This document shows, one piece after another, positions 44,365-53,541 of a stretch of 64,000 nucleotides of DNA. Source of the DNA: Paracoccus yibinensis (GTDB lineage Bacteria > Pseudomonadota > Alphaproteobacteria > Rhodobacterales > Rhodobacteraceae). How positions within the stretch are numbered: position 1 is the stretch's first letter; every line of letters begins with the position of its first letter. The stretch is from assembly GCF_030846195.1 (NCBI RefSeq), contig NZ_JAVCWH010000005.1:186001-250000 (forward strand), given 5' to 3'. The translations under genes were made by a program, and so were the position numbers. The notes beneath the pieces are model-generated. The model was not told the origin of the DNA and made no database searches. It saw only the letters and a program-made list of their open reading frames with translations.

Positions 44365-47300
44365 CTATGAAGCCAAGGCCCCCCGGTCAAGGGCCGGGGC
44401 AAGGGCGGCCATCGTCCGGTCCAGGACCAGATCGGGGATCGTCATCAGGCTGCGCGCGGCGGTCCACAGGATCGCCAGTTCGACGGGCCGGTCCGGCCAG
44501 ATCATCCGCAGCGCCGCGCGATAGGCCCCCATCTGCCGCAGGATGCCGTCGGGGGTATCCTCGGGGCGGCCGGGGACGACCGCGTTCGACTTGTAGTCCA
44601 CGGCCAGGATGCGCGCATCGGTCACGATCAGCCGGTCGATGCTGCCATGAACGGTGCCGATGCCCGGCAGGGGCGCGGTCAGTTCCACTTCGGACAAGAC
44701 CTGCGCAGCAGGATCGGGGGCCATGATCTCGGCCAGGTCGGGGGCGGAGATGACGGCTGCGGCCTCGGCCAGCAGGTCCGCCTGTTCGGCCGCGTCGGGC
44801 AGGCCCCCCTCGGCCCCGGCCAGCAGGGCGCGGGCAAGACGCGGCCAGTCGGCGGCGGGATGGTGGGGCAGATGTTCCAAGAGCAGGTGCAGCCGCGTGC
44901 CGCGCAGCATGGCGGCGTCGGGGTCGGCACCAGGGGCAGGCGCGCCGATCACCTTGGCCCCGCCCAGGGCGGTCGCGGCGATCGCCAACTGGCGCGGCGG
45001 GGCCGGGGGCGCGCGGCGGCCCGCCCATTCCGGGGCCTGCGCGGTCGAGGCCAGCGTCACCTCGGACGCGACCGGCCCCTCGGGCCAGGTGCCGAAGGAC
45101 AGCCGTTGCGCGCTGCCGATCCCGTCGATTTCGATCGTGCAGCGGTCCAGCGTGCAGCGTTCGACGCCGACCGAGATCATCGAGTGCCAAGACTCCAGCC
45201 CCGACCCGCAATCGCCCGCCGCCGCCACGATCAGCCAGCTTTCCGCCCGCGTCATCGCCACATAAAGCAGGCGCCGGCGCTCCTCCTCTTGCCGCTGCTC
45301 AAGATCGGCGACGGCGAGCGCGACGGGATCGGGACGGTCGACCGAAAGACCGCGCCATGCGGGGATGTCGCCCAGCCGGATCAGGGGCTGGCCCCGGCCC
45401 GGCCTGCGCTTGCGCGTTTCGGGCAGGATCACCACGGGACTTTCCAGGCCCTTGGACCCATGCACGGTCATCACCCGGATCAGCCCGTTCGCGCCGCCCG
45501 GCATCTGCCGCTTGATCTGCACGTCGTCGCTGCCCAGCCAGACCAGGAACCCCGTCAGCGACGGCGTTTCCACGCTGTCATAGGCAAGCGCCTGGGACAG
45601 AAGCTCGTCGATGCCGTCTTCGGCCTCGGGCCCCAGGCGGGCCAGAAGGGCGGCGCGTCCGCCGTGCCGGACCAGAAGCCGCGAGATCAGGTCATAAGGG
45701 CGCAGCACGTCGGCCTGGGTCAACAGGTCGTTGAGGATCTCATAGGCCTCGCGGTGCCGCGAGTTCCGCAGCCTTTGCCAAAGATGCTCTCGCCCCCGGC
45801 CCGCAGCCAGGCGATAAAGATCATCCTCGGACAGCCCGAACAGAGGCGATTTCAGCACGGCCGCCAGGCACAGGTCGTCTTCCGGGGTCGAGGCGACCGA
45901 CAGCGTCGCGGTGATGTCGCGCACGGCCAGTTCGGCGGCCAGCTTCAGCCGGTCAGCCCCCGCCACGGGCAGGCCCGCCGCCTTCAGTTCCCGGATCAGG
46001 TCGTCGAACAGCCCCGCCCGCCGCTGGACGAGGATCTGGATGTCGCCCGGCCCGATGGCGCGGACCTGGCCTGTCTTGGCATCGGTGATGGGCGTGCCGA
46101 TGATCGCCTTGACCTCGCGCGCGACGGCGCGGGCCAGTTGCGTGTCGGCCGCGTTTTCCGCCGGGGCATCGACCGGCGTGGTCCAGTCGCCGTGGTCGGG
46201 CTTTTCGGGTTCGGGCAGGGGCGGCCAGATGTCGACGCGGCCCGGCATGGCCCCGCGGAAGGCGATGTGGCGGGGCGGATCGCCCAGGCCCTGGGCCGCG
46301 TCGCCCTGGAACACCGTATCCACCAGCGACAGGATCGCGGGCGAGGACCGGAAGGAATGGGCCAGCCCGCGCTGCTGCATGGGCTGGTGCACGGCGTCGA
46401 AATCCTGGCGGAAGCGGTCGCGCACGGATTCGAAGACGGCGATGTCCGCCCCCTGGAAGGAATAGATCGACTGCTTGGGATCGCCCACCACGAACAGCGT
46501 GCGTGGCCGGTCATGCGCCCCCTGGCCGCTGGTGAATTCATCCGTCAGCCGCCGGATCACGCGCCATTGTTCGGGGCTGGTGTCCTGCGCCTCATCGACC
46601 AGGATGTGGTCGATGCCGCCGTCCAGCCGATACAGGACCCATTGCGCCATGCTGGATTCGTCCAGCAGGTCGGCGGTGCGGCGGATCAGGTCGTCGAAAT
46701 CCAGCCAGCCATGGGTGGCCTTCTCGATGGCAAGGCGCCGGGTGAAATCATGCGCGAAACGGTGCAGGGCCAGCGTCTTTTCCGCCAAGGCCAGGCCCAT
46801 CGACAGGGACCGGGCATCGGCCACGCGGCTCATCAGCGCCTCGAGATCGGCCATGAAGGCGGCGCAGGCGCCTTCGCGCAGCGCCTTGGTCGGAATGGAT
46901 CCGATCTTGGGACCGAAGGGCACGCGGGCGGTCGCGCCGAACAGCAGGCATTTGCACAGAAGATGCAGATCGGGCAGGCCGGGGCTGCGCCAGTTGCAGC
47001 GCGCCAGCTGTTCGGCCAGCTTGGCGTCCGTCGCCCCGCCGCCCCGCAGGATCGGCACCAGGGCGACGACCAGATCGCCCTCGCCGCCCAGGAAGGTGCG
47101 CGACAGCAAGGTGGCCTGGTCCAGGTCGGGCGGCAGGCCCATCGACCGCCAGATCGGCGCGGCTTGGGGTTCGCGCGGGAAATCCGCCTCGGACAGGCCG
47201 GCCAGGAAGGCGTCCAGGTTGTCGCCCGTGACCAGGGCGGTCAGGTCGCGGATCGAGGGCGCGCCTTCGGCCGCCATTCCTTCGACGATATCGGCGCGCA

Positions 47301-47766
47301 GCGCGCGGGCGGACCGGTCGTCCAGTTCCATGAACCCCATGGGCACGCCCGCCTCCAGCGGAAAGCGGCGCAGAAGCGAGGCGCAGAAGCTGTGGATGGT
47401 CTGGACCTTCAGCCCGCCCGGCGTCTCGATCGCGCGGGCGAATAGGCGCCGGGCCTCGGCCAGGTCAGGCCCCGGCCCGGATGTCTCGTCCTCGCCCAGT
47501 TCCGCCAGTTCGCGCCGCAGGTCGGGTTCGGGCAGCATGGCCCATTGGCCCAGGCGGCGCAGAAGGCGGTTCTGCATCTCGGTCGCGGCGGCCTTGGTAT
47601 AGGTCAGGCACAGGATGCGTTCGGGCGCGGTCCCCGCCAGCAGCAGGCGCGCCACCCGGTCGGTCAGCACGCGCGTCTTGCCCGATCCGGCATTGGCCGT
47701 CAGCCAGGTGGACCGGGCGGGATCGGCCGCCGCGATCTGGTTGAGAGAGGCTTCATCCATGCCCAT
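44365..47766 (-). CDS. addA: AddA, helicase-nuclease subunit of AddAB
   Basis: 1133 residues, UvrD-type helicase with C-terminal RecB-like nuclease. Walker A NAGSGKT (about 25-31), Walker B HILVDEAQDTSPEQW, motif GDPKQSIYSFQGAD, VMTVHGSKGLESPVVILPE (motif V) and YVAMTRAES (motif VI) are seen. The nuclease motif is ILAVDYKSNAVVPG near the C-terminus. It resects double-strand breaks with AddB to start recombination. ATG choices 47766 or 47760 both overlap the addB end. Confidence 0.94.
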   Translation of the reverse strand: MGMDEASLNQIAAADPARSTWLTANAGSGKTRVLTDRVARLLLAGTAPERILCLTYTKAAATEMQNRLLRRLGQWAMLPEPDLRRELAELGEDETSGPGPDLAEARRLFARAIETPGGLKVQTIHSFCASLLRRFPLEAGVPMGFMELDDRSARALRADIVEGMAAEGAPSIRDLTALVTGDNLDAFLAGLSEADFPREPQAAPIWRSMGLPPDLDQATLLSRTFLGGEGDLVVALVPILRGGGATDAKLAEQLARCNWRSPGLPDLHLLCKCLLFGATARVPFGPKIGSIPTKALREGACAAFMADLEALMSRVADARSLSMGLALAEKTLALHRFAHDFTRRLAIEKATHGWLDFDDLIRRTADLLDESSMAQWVLYRLDGGIDHILVDEAQDTSPEQWRVIRRLTDEFTSGQGAHDRPRTLFVVGDPKQSIYSFQGADIAVFESVRDRFRQDFDAVHQPMQQRGLAHSFRSSPAILSLVDTVFQGDAAQGLGDPPRHIAFRGAMPGRVDIWPPLPEPEKPDHGDWTTPVDAPAENAADTQLARAVAREVKAIIGTPITDAKTGQVRAIGPGDIQILVQRRAGLFDDLIRELKAAGLPVAGADRLKLAAELAVRDITATLSVASTPEDDLCLAAVLKSPLFGLSEDDLYRLAAGRGREHLWQRLRNSRHREAYEILNDLLTQADVLRPYDLISRLLVRHGGRAALLARLGPEAEDGIDELLSQALAYDSVETPSLTGFLVWLGSDDVQIKRQMPGGANGLIRVMTVHGSKGLESPVVILPETRKRRPGRGQPLIRLGDIPAWRGLSVDRPDPVALAVADLEQRQEEERRRLLYVAMTRAESWLIVAAAGDCGSGLESWHSMISVGVERCTLDRCTIEIDGIGSAQRLSFGTWPEGPVASEVTLASTAQAPEWAGRRAPPAPPRQLAIAATALGGAKVIGAPAPGADPDAAMLRGTRLHLLLEHLPHHPAADWPRLARALLAGAEGGLPDAAEQADLLAEAAAVISAPDLAEIMAPDPAAQVLSEVELTAPLPGIGTVHGSIDRLIVTDARILAVDYKSNAVVPGRPEDTPDGILRQMGAYRAALRMIWPDRPVELAILWTAARSLMTIPDLVLDRTMAALAPALDRGALAS

Positions 47767-50701
47767 CGCCCACCTTCGTCAGATGCGGCGCGTCGGCCAG
47801 CGACCATTCGCCGTATCGCGCCAGATGATCGTAATCGCCCGCATAGCTGGTCTGTTCGGGCGCCCGCATCGAGGCAAATCCGATCCCCCCCGCCAGATAG
47901 GCCGAAACCAGGCGCAGGAAGCCGTCCCAGTTCTCGGCCTCGAGCTGGGGGGAATAGTCGCGGGGATGGGTCTCTCCCTCGCCGCCAAGCTGGATATAGC
48001 TGATGCCCGCCACGTCCACCGGGCCAAGCGAATCGAAGCCGCCCCGCCGGGCCATTGCGGCCTCCAGGATCAGTTGCTTGTCAAAGGCCGCGATCTGCTT
48101 GTCCGTGGGCGGCTTGCCCGACTTGTAGTCATAGATCACCACCCGCCCGTCGTGCAGAAGGTCGATCCGGTCGGGCCGGGCGGTCAGGGTGAAATCCATC
48201 CCCGACAGCGTCACGCGGCCGCGCTTTTCCACCACGACCGGGCGCCCCTGGGACAGCCGGTCCAGTTCGTCCGCGACGATGCGGTCGGCGATGCGTTCCA
48301 TGCGCGCGGCCCAGAAGGCGCGGGCGGCGGGCCAGGGCACGTCGCGCGCCAGCACGGTTTCCGTCAGGCGCAGGAACTGCGCCTTCAGGACGGCGTGCGG
48401 GGTATCGGGCGCGGGCTTCGATTCAAGCAGGGCCTCGACGATGGAATGCAGGGTCTGGCCGCGCAGCGAGGCGTCGGGTTCTGGGCGCAGCGGCGGCAGC
48501 GGGCGCAGGCCAAGGACGCGCTTGGCATAGACGGCATAGGGATCGCGGATCAGCAACGACACGTCGGTGACCGGCAATTCCCGGAACGGCAGCGCGGGCG
48601 GCACGGGCGAGGGGCGGGGCGCCGGCCTGACTGCGCCCGCGGGATGGGACACGGCGCGGGCGCGCGCCAGCCACAGGTCGCCCCGCGCGCGCATCGCCGC
48701 CAGGGCCTGCGGGCCGCGCCGTTCGGGCAGGCCGCCCATCAGGTTCGTCAGCCGGTTCAGCCAGCGCGACGGGATGGTTTCCGCCTCGGCGTCGCGGCGG
48801 GCGCGGGTCAGGATCACCTGGGGCAGGCCCATCACCTGCTGGAAGTCGTGGGCAGCCAGCCCGATCACGGTTTCCGGCAGGGGCAGTCCCGCCGCCGACC
48901 GCATCTGCCGCGACAACCAGGGATCGGGTTTCAGCGCCTGCGGCCAGCCGCCCTCGTTCAGGCCGGACAGGATGACAAGGCCATCGCCGACGATCCGCGC
49001 CTCTCGCGGGCCGCGGATATGCAGGTAATGGGCGTCGCCCTCGACGCGCACGGATTGCTGGCCCATTTCGTCCAGCAGCAGGGCGCAGAACTCGATCGCG
49101 CTCAGGCTTGGGCCGTGGCCCGCATGTTCGGCCAGATGGTCGATGGTGGCGCGCAGAAGCGGACCCCCCCGGTCGGTCCACAGCCGGGACGCCGCCGCAT
49201 CCCCGTCCGGCCCCGCAGCCAGCGCATCCGCCAGCGACAGCAGGTCGCGCAGGCGATCAGGCAGGGGGCGGGGCGCGCGGTCGCGGGCCAGGGGCGTGAT
49301 GCGGTCCAAGAGATCGGCCAGCCATTCGGCCCAGACCTTGCGCAGCCCGTCGCCTCGGCTGGCCCAGTCGCGCAGGCATTTGCCGTCGGGAAAGGCCGGG
49401 CCGTTGTGGCGCAGTTCCAGTTCCAGTTGCCGCGCCAGCAGCCGCGCCTCGTTCGCGCCGACCCTGGGGGATGCGGTGATCGTCATCGGATGCTTCAGCA
49501 GCACCAGCAGCCGGTCGATGGTCAGGGGCTGGCCGAACAGCGCCGCGACCTGGCGCAGGAACAGGCCCGGCGCGGTCAGCGTCAGCGGCTGGCCCGCGCT
49601 TTCGTCGGGGCGCAGGTGCCAGCGGTCCAGGGCGGCGTTCACGCGCCGGATCAGGTTGCCGTCCGCCGCGATCAGGGTGGCCGAATCGTGGCGTTCGGCG
49701 GCGTCGCGCAGGATCAGGGCGATCACCTCGGCTTCGGCCCCCGGCTGGTCGGCCTCGATCAGGGTCAGGCCTTCGGTGGGCGCCATCAGGTCGGGCAGGC
49801 GCGGGCCTTCGGCGATCCACTGGTCGGTCACCGGCGCGGGCCGCAGCGCAAGCGAGATCAGGCGGTTGCGCTGCGGCACCGGCGGGATCGTATCGGTCCA
49901 GCGTGCTGGGCGGCCCAGGCTGCGGATCAGGGGCGCGAAGCGGGATTGGGGGTGATCCTCGGTCCCCTGGTCCAGGCTGTCCCAGACCGATAGAGGCTGG
50001 TCGAAGTCGAAGCCGGGCAGCACCACCGCGCCCTCGGGCAGCCTTGCCACGGCCTCCATGAACAGGCGGGTGGCGCCGTGCGATCCGGTGGATCCGGCGA
50101 CGATCACCGGACCGTCGGGCAGGTTGATCCCCTGCGCCCAGTCGCGCGCCATGGTTTCCGCCGCGTGCCGCTGGCGCGCCGCGCGGTCCACGGGCGCGCC
50201 GTCCAGGTGGAACTGCGCGGCGATGCGCAGGAAGGCCAGGGCGTTCTGCCAGTGCCGGGCGTGATCGCCGGTGTCGATGCCTTCCAGCGCGTCAGGCCCC
50301 AGCCCCTCGTATTGCATTTCCTGCATCAAGCCGGCCAGCGATCGCGCCAGGCTGGCGATGGAGTGGCCGGCCGCAAGATCGCGCCGCGCATCCAGAAGCC
50401 GGGCCACCAGCCGGGCCAGCTGCAGACGCCGGGCCAGGGGCGCGGCCTCGGCCTGGCCCAGCATCTCGGGGGTTTCCAGGTTCGTGACCGGCAAAAGGCG
50501 CGGCAGCAGCAGGGGGCCGCGCTTGTCGAAGGCGCATTTCATCTCGGCCAGGGTGCGCGAGGCATTGGCATAGATGGTGACGCGGGCCATCGCCTCGGGC
50601 GGGCGGCCCGCCATGCGGTCCAGAAAGCCGTTGACGAATTCGCGGGCGAAATCGGTGCCGGGCGGCAGCGCGTAAAGGCCGCGGAAGGAAGGTTCAACCA
50701 T
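47753..50701 (-). CDS. addB: AddB, second subunit of AddAB (alphaproteobacterial type)
   Basis: 982 residues. A degenerate helicase-like N-terminal region and a C-terminal RecB-family nuclease with VVIYDYKSGKPPTDKQ. No cysteine is present in the last hundred residues, so the four-cysteine Fe-S cluster of Firmicutes AddB is missing, consistent with the alphaproteobacterial AddB class. It overlaps addA by 14 bp and murU by 8 bp. Confidence 0.9.
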   Translation of the reverse strand: MVEPSFRGLYALPPGTDFAREFVNGFLDRMAGRPPEAMARVTIYANASRTLAEMKCAFDKRGPLLLPRLLPVTNLETPEMLGQAEAAPLARRLQLARLVARLLDARRDLAAGHSIASLARSLAGLMQEMQYEGLGPDALEGIDTGDHARHWQNALAFLRIAAQFHLDGAPVDRAARQRHAAETMARDWAQGINLPDGPVIVAGSTGSHGATRLFMEAVARLPEGAVVLPGFDFDQPLSVWDSLDQGTEDHPQSRFAPLIRSLGRPARWTDTIPPVPQRNRLISLALRPAPVTDQWIAEGPRLPDLMAPTEGLTLIEADQPGAEAEVIALILRDAAERHDSATLIAADGNLIRRVNAALDRWHLRPDESAGQPLTLTAPGLFLRQVAALFGQPLTIDRLLVLLKHPMTITASPRVGANEARLLARQLELELRHNGPAFPDGKCLRDWASRGDGLRKVWAEWLADLLDRITPLARDRAPRPLPDRLRDLLSLADALAAGPDGDAAASRLWTDRGGPLLRATIDHLAEHAGHGPSLSAIEFCALLLDEMGQQSVRVEGDAHYLHIRGPREARIVGDGLVILSGLNEGGWPQALKPDPWLSRQMRSAAGLPLPETVIGLAAHDFQQVMGLPQVILTRARRDAEAETIPSRWLNRLTNLMGGLPERRGPQALAAMRARGDLWLARARAVSHPAGAVRPAPRPSPVPPALPFRELPVTDVSLLIRDPYAVYAKRVLGLRPLPPLRPEPDASLRGQTLHSIVEALLESKPAPDTPHAVLKAQFLRLTETVLARDVPWPAARAFWAARMERIADRIVADELDRLSQGRPVVVEKRGRVTLSGMDFTLTARPDRIDLLHDGRVVIYDYKSGKPPTDKQIAAFDKQLILEAAMARRGGFDSLGPVDVAGISYIQLGGEGETHPRDYSPQLEAENWDGFLRLVSAYLAGGIGFASMRAPEQTSYAGDYDHLARYGEWSLADAPHLTKVGDGHG

Positions 50702-51362
50702 GCAGCACCCCCTCGGCCACGGGGATCGCCTCGGGATAGCCGACGTCGCACCAGCCGCCCTGGTGGATCAGCCCGCAGGCGCGCCCGTCGGCGATCAGCA
50801 GATCCCACAGGCGGTTGAGCGAAAACACCCGGTCGGGAATATCCGCCAGCCGGTCAGGGCGGATGATCTGCGCGCCGCCATAGACGTAATCGCCCCGGCG
50901 GCTGATGCGGCCGCCTGCATCCAGCGAGAAATCCCCTGCCCCCTGCCGCGCCCTTGCCCGGTCCACCGGCACCAGCATCAGAAGTGCGTCCATGTCGTCG
51001 CGCCATGCGGCATCCAGCGCGGCCAGCGGGTTCGGCCCGGTCCAGACCACGTCCGGGTTCAGCGTCATGACCGGCCCCTCGCCCAGCAGCGGCAGCGCCT
51101 GGCGCAGCCCGCCCCCGGTATCCAGGATCGTGCCGGACTCGTCGCTGATGGCCACGTCCTGCCCGGCCAGATGGTCGGCGATCTGGCCGCCCAGGTAATG
51201 CGTGTTCACCACCACCGGCCCCGCCCCGGCATCGCGGCCCAGATCAAGCGCGCGGTCCAGCAGGGTCCGGCCCGCGACCGGGATCAGCGGTTTCGGCAGG
51301 CTGTCGGTCAGGGGCCGCATCCGCGTGCCAAGCCCTGCGGCAAAGATCATCAGCGGGCGCAT
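50694..51362 (-). CDS. murU: MurU-like nucleotidyltransferase
   Basis: A 222-residue nucleotidyltransferase: AAGLGTRMRPLTDSLPKPLI at residues 8-27 (nucleotide-binding loop and Lys), LNPDVVW (metal Asp) and GGWCDVGYPE. Together with AmgK it turns N-acetylmuramate into UDP-N-acetylmuramate, bypassing de novo synthesis in peptidoglycan recycling; assignment here rests on fold and adjacency. The start at 51362 overlaps the tsaE-amgK stop by 13 bp; the upstream extension of the frame is antisense. Confidence 0.85.
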   Translation of the reverse strand: MRPLMIFAAGLGTRMRPLTDSLPKPLIPVAGRTLLDRALDLGRDAGAGPVVVNTHYLGGQIADHLAGQDVAISDESGTILDTGGGLRQALPLLGEGPVMTLNPDVVWTGPNPLAALDAAWRDDMDALLMLVPVDRARARQGAGDFSLDAGGRISRRGDYVYGGAQIIRPDRLADIPDRVFSLNRLWDLLIADGRACGLIHQGGWCDVGYPEAIPVAEGVLHG

Positions 51363-52750
51363 CGGGCGCGGATCCTTTCGATGACGGCGGCATCGGGCGC
51401 GGGCAAGGCGGCGACGGCATCGGCCAAGGGGGCAAGCGCCGGATGGGCCAGGTTGCGCCGGACATAGCGCCAGACGCGCGGCATGAAGTCCAGGTATCGC
51501 GGCTTTCCGTCGCGCAGGCACAGCCGGGTGAAGATCCCCAGGATCCGCAGGTTCCGCTGCGCCCCCAGCAGGGCATAGGCTGCCCGGAACCGATCCGGGT
51601 TCCGTCCGGTCGCGGCCAGATAGCGGGCGATGCAGGCGGCCTCGATCGCCGGGTCCACGTCGCGGCGCGCGTCCTGCAGGGCGGACACGAGGTCATAGGC
51701 CGGGTGACAGGCCACCGCGTCCTGGTAGTCGATCAGCCCCAACGCAGCATCGCCCCGCCAGATCAGGTTTTCCGCGTGGAAGTCCCGCAGGGACAGGACC
51801 GGTGGCACATCGGCGGCCAGGTCCGCGTGCAGGCGGGCGATCAGGGGCGCGATCTCCTCGCCGCCACTGCCGCCAGCCGCCTGCGGATACCATTCCGCGA
51901 AAAGCCCGACCTGTTCGGCCAGGGCCGGCCCGTCCAGCGGGGCCACGAAAGGGGGAACCGGGTGGCGGTGCAGGTCCACCAGGAAGTCGGTGATCCGGTC
52001 ATAGATCGGTCCCGCCATCGCCGGGTCGCGTTTCAGCACCCGGGCCACCAGATCGTCACCCAGGTCCTGAACCAGCAACAAGCCCGCCGCCTGGTCCTGC
52101 GCCAGGATCGCGGGCGCGCCGAAACCGTGCCCCCTCAACCATTCCGTCATCGCCAGGAACGGCCCGCAGGACCCGCCGGGGTCGTCCATCAGCACCGCGC
52201 TGCCCCGCGCGCCCGCCAGCCGGAAATAGCGCCGGGCCGAGGCATCGCCCGCCAGCGGCACCACCCGCGCGTCGGCCCAGCCCGCGCCCGCCACGAAGGC
52301 CGCGCGGGCGGCGATCCGGGCGGCGTCGGGCGCGATCAGGGTGATGCTGCGCAGATCGGGATCGGGATGGGACGCGATGGACAGCGTCAGCGCGCCGTCG
52401 GGCAGCCGTTCCAGCCGGTCGGGCCATTCGATCAGGCAGATCGCATCCGTCAGCGCCTCGTCCAGGCCCAGTTCGGCCAGCTCCGTCGGATCGGTCAGGC
52501 GATACAGGTCGGCGTGCCAGATCTCGGACCCCAGGGGGTCTTCATAGGTCTGGACCAGCGTGAAGGTCGGGCTGGGCACGTCCTCGGCCGCACAGCCCTG
52601 GCGGGCGCGGATGAAGGCGCGGGCGAAATGGGTCTTGCCGGCGCCCACCGGCCCGTCCAGCAGGATCGTCTGGCCGGGCCGCATCGTGGCGGCCAGCATC
52701 CGCGCCAGGGCGGCGGTCAGGTCTTCGTCGGCAATCAGGCGCGTCGTCAT
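51350..52750 (-). CDS. TsaE-AmgK fusion: t6A ATPase plus aminosugar kinase
   Basis: 466 residues with two modules. Residues 1-145 are TsaE (Walker A GPVGAGKT at 33-40; SPTFTLVQTYE; IWHADLYRL; LIEWPDRL), the ATPase for tRNA threonylcarbamoyl-adenosine synthesis. Residues 150-466 are an APH-fold kinase like AmgK (N-acetylmuramate/GlcNAc 1-kinase), with VLSLRDFHAENLIW near 325 (catalytic Asp) and GLIDYQDAVACHPAYD (metal Asp). The modules act in unrelated pathways, tRNA modification and cell-wall recycling. murU follows immediately. Confidence 0.88.
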   Translation of the reverse strand: MTTRLIADEDLTAALARMLAATMRPGQTILLDGPVGAGKTHFARAFIRARQGCAAEDVPSPTFTLVQTYEDPLGSEIWHADLYRLTDPTELAELGLDEALTDAICLIEWPDRLERLPDGALTLSIASHPDPDLRSITLIAPDAARIAARAAFVAGAGWADARVVPLAGDASARRYFRLAGARGSAVLMDDPGGSCGPFLAMTEWLRGHGFGAPAILAQDQAAGLLLVQDLGDDLVARVLKRDPAMAGPIYDRITDFLVDLHRHPVPPFVAPLDGPALAEQVGLFAEWYPQAAGGSGGEEIAPLIARLHADLAADVPPVLSLRDFHAENLIWRGDAALGLIDYQDAVACHPAYDLVSALQDARRDVDPAIEAACIARYLAATGRNPDRFRAAYALLGAQRNLRILGIFTRLCLRDGKPRYLDFMPRVWRYVRRNLAHPALAPLADAVAALPAPDAAVIERIRARCAR

Positions 52751-52857
52751 GGCATTGTTCTAGCGGCTTCGTCGGGCGGGGGGAACCATCCGTGAACGGA
52801 CCCCGTGGCATGTGGCGGCAAAGCCGCTAGACTGTGACCAAGAAAAGGAGTCCCCCG

Positions 52858-53460
52858 ATGTTCCGCACAGCCCTTGCCCTGACGCTTGTCCTTGCCGGTC
52901 CTGCCTTCGCCACGCAGGAATACATCCTGCCCACCCTGTTCGACGTGACGGGCGTGGCTTCCGATGACGTCCTGAACATCCGGGCCGCGCCGAACGCCAA
53001 GGCCGCCATCATCGGCACCCTGGCGCCTGACGCGACCAGGATCGAGGTGGTCGAGGAACGCCAGGGCTGGGCGCGGGTGAATGCGGGCGAGGGGTCCGGC
53101 TGGGTTTCGGCGCGCTATCTGGCCTATCGCACCGATGTCTGGCAGCCAGGGGAGCTGCCGCCCGCCTTCCGATGCCTGGGGACCGAGCCGTTCTGGGACG
53201 CCAAGGTGGAAGGGGGCGATCTGGTCCTGCGCAGCCCCGAGGATCAGGCAGGCGACCGCCGCCCTGTGCAGAGCGTGCTGGACAGCGGCATTTTCCGCGA
53301 TCCGTCGCGCGTGGTCGTGGCGCGCGACATGACGCTGTTTGCCCATCCGCAGATCTGTTCGGACGGCATGTCGGACCGGATCTTCGGGCTGGCGGCAACG
53401 CTGGTGCTGCATGGGGAGCAGCCGTCCATGCTGTCGGGGTGCTGCATGATCCAGCCTTGA
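52858..53460 (+). CDS. Exported SH3-domain protein
   Basis: 200 residues: signal peptide ending near PAFA (about 18), bacterial SH3 domain (about 30-85: LNIRAAPNAKAAIIGTL, GWARVNAGEGSGWVSARYL), then an uncharacterised C-terminal domain (FRCLGTEPFWDAKV, SGCCMIQP). Start 52858 follows AAAGGAGT. Probably periplasmic, and possibly cell-wall associated. Function unknown. Confidence 0.8.
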   Translation: MFRTALALTLVLAGPAFATQEYILPTLFDVTGVASDDVLNIRAAPNAKAAIIGTLAPDATRIEVVEERQGWARVNAGEGSGWVSARYLAYRTDVWQPGELPPAFRCLGTEPFWDAKVEGGDLVLRSPEDQAGDRRPVQSVLDSGIFRDPSRVVVARDMTLFAHPQICSDGMSDRIFGLAATLVLHGEQPSMLSGCCMIQP

Positions 53461-53469
53461 GGGGGCCTT

Positions 53470-53531
53470 GGTGGGGTGGAACCCCACCCTACGGGATCTG
53501 CCGTGCCCTGTAGGGTGGGTTCCACCCCACC
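53470..53531. repeat. REP-like palindromic doublet, copy 2
   Basis: The same two units as at 39.2 kb but in reversed order: A' at 53470-53492 (GGTGGGGTGG then AACCCCACCCTAC) and A at 53510-53531 (GTAGGGTGGG then TTCCACCCCACC), with a 17-bp spacer. It lies between the convergent SH3 and dapB genes. Presence at a second convergent junction supports a REP-type family with terminator-like use. Confidence 0.85.
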
Positions 53532-53541
53532 AGACCCGATC

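Noticed and set aside
44647..49993. Very long plus-strand open frames (over 790 codons each) opposite addA and addB
   Set aside because: They mirror the codon pattern of addA/addB and lack any family motif; the minus-strand genes have full catalytic motifs.
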